The notes beneath the pieces were generated by a model. That model was not told the DNA's origin, searched no databases, and worked only from the letters and a program-made list of their open reading frames with translations. DNA of 64,000 nt from Styela clava (taxonomy: Eukaryota; Chordata; Ascidiacea; Stolidobranchia; Styelidae): positions 5,146,001 to 5,210,000 of the forward strand of contig NC_135250.1 in assembly GCF_964204865.1 (NCBI RefSeq), written 5' to 3'. Numbering within the stretch: position 1 is the first letter of the stretch; every line of letters begins with the position of its first letter. Shown here in pieces: positions 46,201 to 64,000 of this stretch. Made by a program: the position numbers and the translations under genes.

Positions 46201-47980
46201 CGACACAGTTCTCCGATTCCAAGAATAGTCCCCACATTAGAAGACATCAATTATACCAGGTAGAATAATAACAGATAGTCTGGGCCTCCATATCGAATCA
46301 AATCAGCACTGCGTAATAAACCAAAAGGAGGCACAATCTAGAATCGTCCCCATTGGATACCTCAGCAAAATATTATCCAATTGACTTCCTTTTTTTTTAG
46401 AAAATAATGCAATTTTGGACATGTGACGGCCGATGCATGTCACGATTAATTTAAATTATTATTGAAACAAGTATGGTGCAATTTGCCATCATGCGAGACT
46501 CCCTCGTCTCAGAGACAAATCAAGTGTTGGTTTCCAACTGTCGGGACATCTTTGAAATGTGCCCTACTGACATTAACCTTGTATAAATACTTATTACTCG
46601 CTGTAAGCAGGGTTGTCCAAAACGTGCGCCTCATACTGTTGCCAGTTGACATTGATTTCATTCACGTCGTAAAATTTAAAATCATTTAAAACCGCATTTG
46701 TTACAACACCTAATATATTAGTCAAAATTATTAGGAAATATAGTTTATATAGTTTTTTGGGCAATCGATTTTGATAAGGATAGTTAGAAGTCGGCACTTG
46801 AAATAAAATCGGTACTTTAATTGTTTGTGATATTCTGTTGCACGATTGGCATTGCCGCTATTACCCTGCAAGGCTTCTAATTTACACATTGATTTCCTTC
46901 ACGTCGAACAATTTAAAATCATGTAAAACCGCAATTGTTACAACACCCAATAAATTAGTCAGAATTATTAGGAAATATAGTTTATACTTTATTTCGCTTT
47001 TTGGCAACCGATTTTGATAATGATAGTTAGAAGTATCGACTTTTTACTAGGATGATTTTCTGTTGCGTAAAATATTTAGATAAAGGGCAATTAAAATGCC
47101 TTGCCATATTAATTTAATTCTGTTTAACATAACCCGTGATTGCGTCAACTTACGAAAAAATAAAAGCATTGCTATCGTATATTAAAATATCACGGCAATC
47201 TGTGGACATAAAATGGGTGGAAACTACCCATTATAATTCATTTTTGATTCAAGTTTTGTACCTGAAATATGAAAAGCAATACTACAATATCAGGCAATCT
47301 GCAGACATAAAATGTCAGGTGAATCGGCAGGTTGTAGATAAACGTTAACGTATTCCATTGTTTATTGTATGCAATTGATTATGCTTTTTATTTGAATTTA
47401 TTTTTGAATGTATTCGAAATTTCATATTCGAAAATAATAATTTCGAATGTATTCGAAGAAGTGAACTATTCGGTATTGGCCATCCCTGGCTGTAGGTAAT
47501 TGTACCGAACGGTAAAACTTAGACGGCCATAAACGATTGTATTGTTACAACTCAATTGTATTGTTACTACTCAATCATTTACTGATTAATATTTAATATT
47601 TTTAATATTTTTGTAGTGTAACAGACTAAACACTCTTTCTTGACCAGATCCCAAAGCCCCAACGTTAATGAGTTGGTTGATGTGCACCTTGATGCTTCAA
47701 AATATACCTACAATATCGATGAATCCAATTAAAAAACTGATATTAAAAAATGGCATAATGGCATAAAGCACAGGGCAATGTTTACTGGTTCATGTTCATC
47801 ATTTTTTTTAATTCCTGAAATCAGAAATTAGTTTATTCTGTTCCATCTGTCTGTCTGTTAATCGTCATTTCTAGCAACACAATTATTTTTAATTTTAAAA
47901 TTATATAGGCCTAGGTGAACATATTCATAACAGAACAGTGAGAAATACGAAATACTGCTTACCTGGTCGCTGAACAACAT
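37225..47980 (-). CDS. SAMD4: Smaug (SAMD4) RNA-binding translational repressor, 14 exons, about 618 aa
   Basis: Binds stem-loop Smaug recognition elements through its SAM domain and recruits deadenylase (family knowledge). Exons, high to low: 47980-47963, 46010-45833, 45168-44999, 44457-44313, 43730-43647, 42918-42739, 42270-42161, 41482-41396, 40748-40547, 40399-40314, 39927-39827, 39464-39320, 38479-38438, 37533-37225. Phases agree throughout. The first coding exon is only six codons (MLFSDQ) and joins [17 protein letters not shown], the conserved Smaug N-terminus. The next block ([26 protein letters not shown]) is the N-terminal dimer domain. The SAM domain is about 259-324 ([15 protein letters not shown], then [11 protein letters not shown]). 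After it come [12 protein letters not shown], the PHAT-like helical block ([26 protein letters not shown]) and the C-terminal signature [15 protein letters not shown]. Exon 13 (14 codons) is the least certain. Confidence 0.95.
37611..38386 (+). mobile_element. hAT-like element, 776 bp, perfect 8-bp target duplication
   Basis: Ends CAGGGGTCACCAAACTTTTT and GTAGTTTGGTGACCCCTG are inverted repeats. Flanked by CTATAAAG on both sides (37603-37610, 38387-38394). A 73-codon frame inside has no transposase feature. In the Smaug intron between 37533 and 38438. Confidence 0.93.
39063..39272 (+). mobile_element. MITE-A copy, right end decayed
   Basis: GGCGCTCCAAAAGTGTGTGT at the left; the terminal bases of the right end are eroded. 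Close to the donor of the Smaug exon ending at 39320. Confidence 0.8.
41088..41352 (+). mobile_element. hAT-like element, 265 bp, perfect 8-bp target duplication
   Basis: Ends TAGTGGTGCCCAAAA and TTCTGGGAACCACTG pair. Flanked by ATGTAAAC on both sides (41080-41087, 41353-41360). Right end is 43 bp from a Smaug exon. Confidence 0.9.
41560..41790 (-). mobile_element. Degenerate relative of the 30.2 kb hAT-like element
   Basis: Shares ACTAAGGCGAAA, ATAACAGATAA and a CACACCACCGCTCAAAAAA end with the element at 53530-53780, which belongs to the 30218 family. Confidence 0.45.
41885..42103 (-). mobile_element. MITE-A copy, termini eroded
   Basis: Inverse orientation with GTGTGTACCAGGTTAGGGTT at the left and CATACTTTTGGAAC at the right. 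In the Smaug intron next to the SAM exon. Confidence 0.8.
43135..43335 (-). mobile_element. MITE-A copy
   Basis: GGTACTCCTATAGTGTGTGT to CTTCTGGAGCGCC. Flanks TGCCTGCC and TGCCAGTT agree only partly. Confidence 0.85.
43470..43632 (+). mobile_element. SINE fragment
   Basis: Has the block CCATGCATCTGAAACATATAC followed by CATACTCGACATGGAATGCT and the terminal AATCTTATCCTAT of the SINE family, with an internal deletion. Confidence 0.6.
43785..44335. repeat. Tandem duplication in Smaug intron 4, reaching the 3' end of exon 4
   Basis: Copy 1 is 43785-43855 plus 44049-44153 (split by a MITE-B). Copy 2 is about 44170-44335. Shared blocks include GGACAAACGACTTTTAATTG, GAGACCCACTGTTC, ACAATTTCAGTGAGAA and TTGGAGGATAATTGTTT-like sequence. 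Copy 2 contains the real exon 4 end with its GTGAGA donor. In copy 1 the matching exon fragment has lost the donor GT. Confidence 0.85.
43856..44048 (+). mobile_element. MITE-B copy inserted in one arm of a duplication
   Basis: GGTACTCCCGTAGTATGTGA to GGGAGTACC, 193 bp. Flanked by AATTTGCT (43848-43855) and AATTTGCC (44049-44056). The other arm of the duplication shows the same place without the element. Confidence 0.92.
47395..47490. mobile_element. Fragment of the 20.5 kb hAT-like family
   Basis: TTCGAATGTATTCGAA-rich segment ending in TATTGGCCATCCCTGG, like the terminal part of the 20524 element. Confidence 0.5.
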
Positions 47981-48374
47981 TTCTCTTCTTTGCTGAAGTT
48001 AATCCATTTATTTTATTCCAGGCGGTAGAAACACTGTCTTCAGCAGGTTTTACGCTCTTTCAGTCTCGCAACTAGCCTAATAAGAATGAATAGACTTGAA
48101 CAACTGTCAGTCTTGTAGTGTCTGATACATAGTATAAATCAGAATATGTTCATATTTTACACTCTCTGACTCTATATGCCGAGTTTATATAAAATTACAG
48201 AATTAGAGAACACGGCGAAGACAGGTAAAGCAGTGAGCTAAAGAGACGAAACCTTACAAATATTCTCAACAAAGTTTAACGACGGTAAACACACTAGAGG
48301 GCGCAAATACGCAAACCATCTGGTATCAGAGGTATAAAATCGGATTAGGTTGCGATCATTTTATTCATCCAAGG

Positions 48375-48560
48375 GGGAGCTGAAAACCGATAAGACGGCT
48401 TAATCATACGGTAAACCAGTAACTCTCTACTAATTGCTAGTCCACGTCGGGTATGGAGGTAGTTTATCAGTAATTTGTTCCAGATGCATGAACGGTTTCA
48501 GACGGCGGAGGAAGTCGCATTCGACCAGAGGTGTTGTGTAATTATATGAACACATTGCTA
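48375..48560 (-). mobile_element. SINE copy, partly decayed
   Basis: Inverse body: GATAAGACGGCTTAATCATA, TAGTCCACGTCGGGTATGG, then TCCAGATGCATGAACGGTTTC as in other copies. Confidence 0.6.
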
Positions 48561-50404
48561 AACTGGGAGATGAACACAACATTGGCATGCTTGGGCGTGT
48601 CAAACTTTCTGCTGTCAGGGGCGAGTTTCTAATAATGATGCCCCCCATACCTAACTACAAACAGAATTTGGGAACTAACTGTATTATTTTTTATTTAAAT
48701 CATCACACAGAGGAACGAACTCGCCCCTATAACGTGATGCCCGGGGAAGCTGCCCCATTGGCCCCTCTCTAGACACACCCCAGCTAGTATTGGCAGTGTT
48801 TACGTTTACCCTGATCATGAGCCCATGCGATTCTTGTAAACTCGAAAAATTGCGAGGTAAAAATCAGCCTACTCGTCAAAATACAAAAAAGATATTTTAA
48901 ATCTAAACGATTCATGCATCATTTCAATAGTTCTTTTCCAGCGTTAACTGCATTCAGTCATCACATATGGTAGATTAAATATACCAAAGTGTAGTTTTGA
49001 TTAACCGTACCACGGATGTCCCACATTGTCTGACGTTGAAGCGCTGACCCTGGTGAAACTCAACAGAAATGGCTGTTATCTAAATCCTACACCATCCATG
49101 TTCCACCCAAATTTCTTTGGGAATCGCGAATTATTTTTCAGTTTTGCAGCGGGTCGAACAGTTTCATTTTTGTGAAATATGAAGAATGTGTAGAATGAAT
49201 GATGATTTGAAGCAATACTAGGATATAGACAGCATAGAAGTTTATATCTTCGACTAGTGCGAAACCTGTTTTTAAATGTCCTTTCCCAACATTTTATTAT
49301 CGACTGGGCGACCCGTGGGAAGTACACCGCTGATAACGATACACGAAGCAATATCTTCTTTTGCAGCTGCTCAGGATCGGGCAGACCTACGATCCATCAT
49401 CCTAAGAATTATCACATTGTGTTGTTATATCGAATATATCTATGCATTTATTATTATTCTGCCCGATATTAGGTTTAGGACAGATTTTGGGATATAAAAT
49501 GTGGAATAATAATGTGAAATAGTACGACTAGAACGTTGCGTTTCTAATAGATATGTCTGAGATCGAGTAAATGGGCATATATACCCTGACCTATTTTTAT
49601 TTCATATATTCATATCGTATGATGTTGATGTCATACAATGCTTCCTTAGTTCCTTAAATTCTATTTTTATAGAATGTCCTTGGTAAATTTGAGTTTTTAT
49701 TCGATTTGCCTTCGTTTCGTTATGTTCCACTTGTTTTTGTTTATGCTCACAAGATTACAAAAATTTCAATCCAGTCAAGTGGAAAAAAAACTATAAAACA
49801 TGACACGAAAATAGACTACGGTGGTTTATAATTGGTCATTTGTTTCAAAAAAGTTCAAAAATTTTTCATCGTGCGATATTTAATAGGCTTACAATATAAA
49901 TAGCTTCTGGCAAAATAACGCTGCGTAGTAATTTATGTGCAACAATTTAAACCAATATATTTTATTTGGTCGTTCACCGACGTGAAGTGGGACAGGCGTT
50001 ATAGTTGGAGCGTTATAGCTAAAGTCTTGAATGTTCAGTGGAGTAGTCTACATCCTTGTTATGCTGGGGACTTGTGGTAATGATAGGCCGTACACAATTC
50101 AAGTTGTTACACTCATTTTAATCAACTACTCGCGTGATTGTACGTCAAAATGGCAATAGTTGTTATATTATATTAGTGTGTCATCCTAATTTGTCAGCGA
50201 CTGTGAGTTAACATTGGAAAAATATGTCGAGCTGCATAGCTTACCTGATGTCGTTGCCGTATATTGCATCAATCGATATCTTATAAGCCCTTCCACAAGA
50301 AAGTTTCAGTTAGGTTAAGAGTCACATTTGAGAGGCGACTCTATTTATTGGGGTGAGTGAAGTCTTGGTGATATACATTAAAATTACCAAAGTTTGAATA
50401 AATG

Positions 50405-50500
50405 AGACAGGATATATATATTTATCCCGGGGGAGAGGAAATCTGATAAGACGGCTTAACCATATGGCGAACCACGGCCTCTCTCCCGGTCACTATTCCA
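50405..50500 (-). mobile_element. SINE fragment, 3' body
   Basis: TATTTATCCCGGGGGAGAGG, then ATAAGACGGCTTAACCATA and CGAACCACGGCCTCTC. It ends about 145 bp before the protease start codon. Confidence 0.7.
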
Positions 50501-50643
50501 CAATGAGAACTCCAAAACGCATTTATATAATTTGACATCGATATGCCATGGTGTGAAAGTTTTTGATTGTCATTTATAATCCACGTTTCACTATTATCTT
50601 TCATACTGATTGTTTTATTTATGAAATAGCACATATATATATA

Positions 50644-63722
<13,079 letters not shown>

Positions 63723-63769
63723 GTAAAATAAAACTAAAACTGGGTGAAAATACAGAGTAGTGGTTTCGG

Positions 63770-63918
63770 TACTCCCGTAGTATGTGTACGATTTTCCTTT
63801 ATTTAGTTCTATTACGGGTTTGGGGACTGTCTGTTTTGGCCAGGTGAATATACCCCCTGCCTATAGGGTTCAGTCTCTTTATACAGCTTTATGTAAAGTA
63901 GGCGAAAACAATTATTAG
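63770..63918 (-). mobile_element. MITE-A copy, truncated
   Basis: GGTACTCCCGTAGTATGTGT at the left, but the telomere-like block is deleted and the right end is lost after AGTAGGCGAAAACAATTA. Confidence 0.75.
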
Positions 63919-64000
63919 TGTAGACGTCAAATTTGGAGTGGAGTGGCATTTAACACCCACACCAGGGTATAATTCTTAAATGATCAATCTGTTAATGTAT

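Larger units (their letters stand above)
47981..50643. promoter_or_regulatory. Intergenic region between two divergent genes
   Basis: Smaug (minus) and the mosaic protease (plus) diverge from here, so both promoters and any noncoding first exons should lie inside. It also holds SINE fragments at 48375-48560 and 50405-50500. Frames at 49076-49497 have no recognisable domain. Confidence 0.4.

Noticed and set aside
49076-49497. Overlapping frames on both strands, one reading GSTPLITIHEAISSF and reminiscent of an ankyrin repeat
   Set aside because: Only one weak motif, no second repeat, no splice sites that extend it.

Overview
The window is animal nuclear DNA. It is A+T-rich, and its genes are cut into short exons with GT..AG introns. 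The encoded families (Smaug/SAMD4, DPH7, annexin, Src-family kinase, RDH-type dehydrogenase, secreted trypsin with TSP1 and LCCL modules) are metazoan. An invertebrate deuterostome, possibly a tunicate, would fit the compact introns and domain mix, but I cannot prove the species from the sequence. There are no bacterial-style operons and no CRISPR array.

Layout: (1) 1-1597, minus: first exons of a small membrane-protein gene that runs off the left edge. (2) 3.6-6.0 kb: gene debris, namely a broken reading frame, an inactivated copy of a Src-kinase exon and a tandem duplication with hydrophobic frames. (3) 6446-11873, plus: complete 7-exon annexin, 325 aa. (4) 14105-24000, minus: complete 12-exon Src-family tyrosine kinase, about 494 aa. 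(5) 25072-28855, plus: complete 6-exon RDH-like short-chain dehydrogenase, 323 aa, diverging from the kinase. (6) 30687-31745, plus: single-exon DPH7. (7) 37225-47980, minus: complete 14-exon Smaug (SAMD4), about 618 aa. (8) 50644 to beyond 63722, plus: secreted mosaic serine protease with a TSP1-like module, an S1 protease domain, two TSP1, one LCCL and at least four more TSP1 modules, open at the right edge. I assembled the gene models by matching splice sites and intron phase by eye. Every junction given keeps the frame.

Much of the space between exons is non-autonomous DNA transposons. The dominant group is a related set of short elements (called here MITE-A about 210 bp, MITE-B about 190-285 bp and MITE-C about 110 bp) with shared imperfect terminal inverted repeats and 8-bp target duplications. 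I count 20 A, 6 B and 2 C copies. Also present are hAT-like elements with perfect 8-bp duplications, Tc1/mariner-like elements at TA sites, and a tRNA-derived SINE family. Several insertions can be dated relative to local duplications because the window also holds the matching empty site.

The genes are not an operon or a pathway. They look like an ordinary gene-dense stretch: calcium-dependent membrane binding (annexin), tyrosine signalling (kinase), retinoid/lipid redox (dehydrogenase), diphthamide synthesis (DPH7), mRNA repression (Smaug) and extracellular proteolysis. The mosaic protease and the MITE network are the parts most worth following up.
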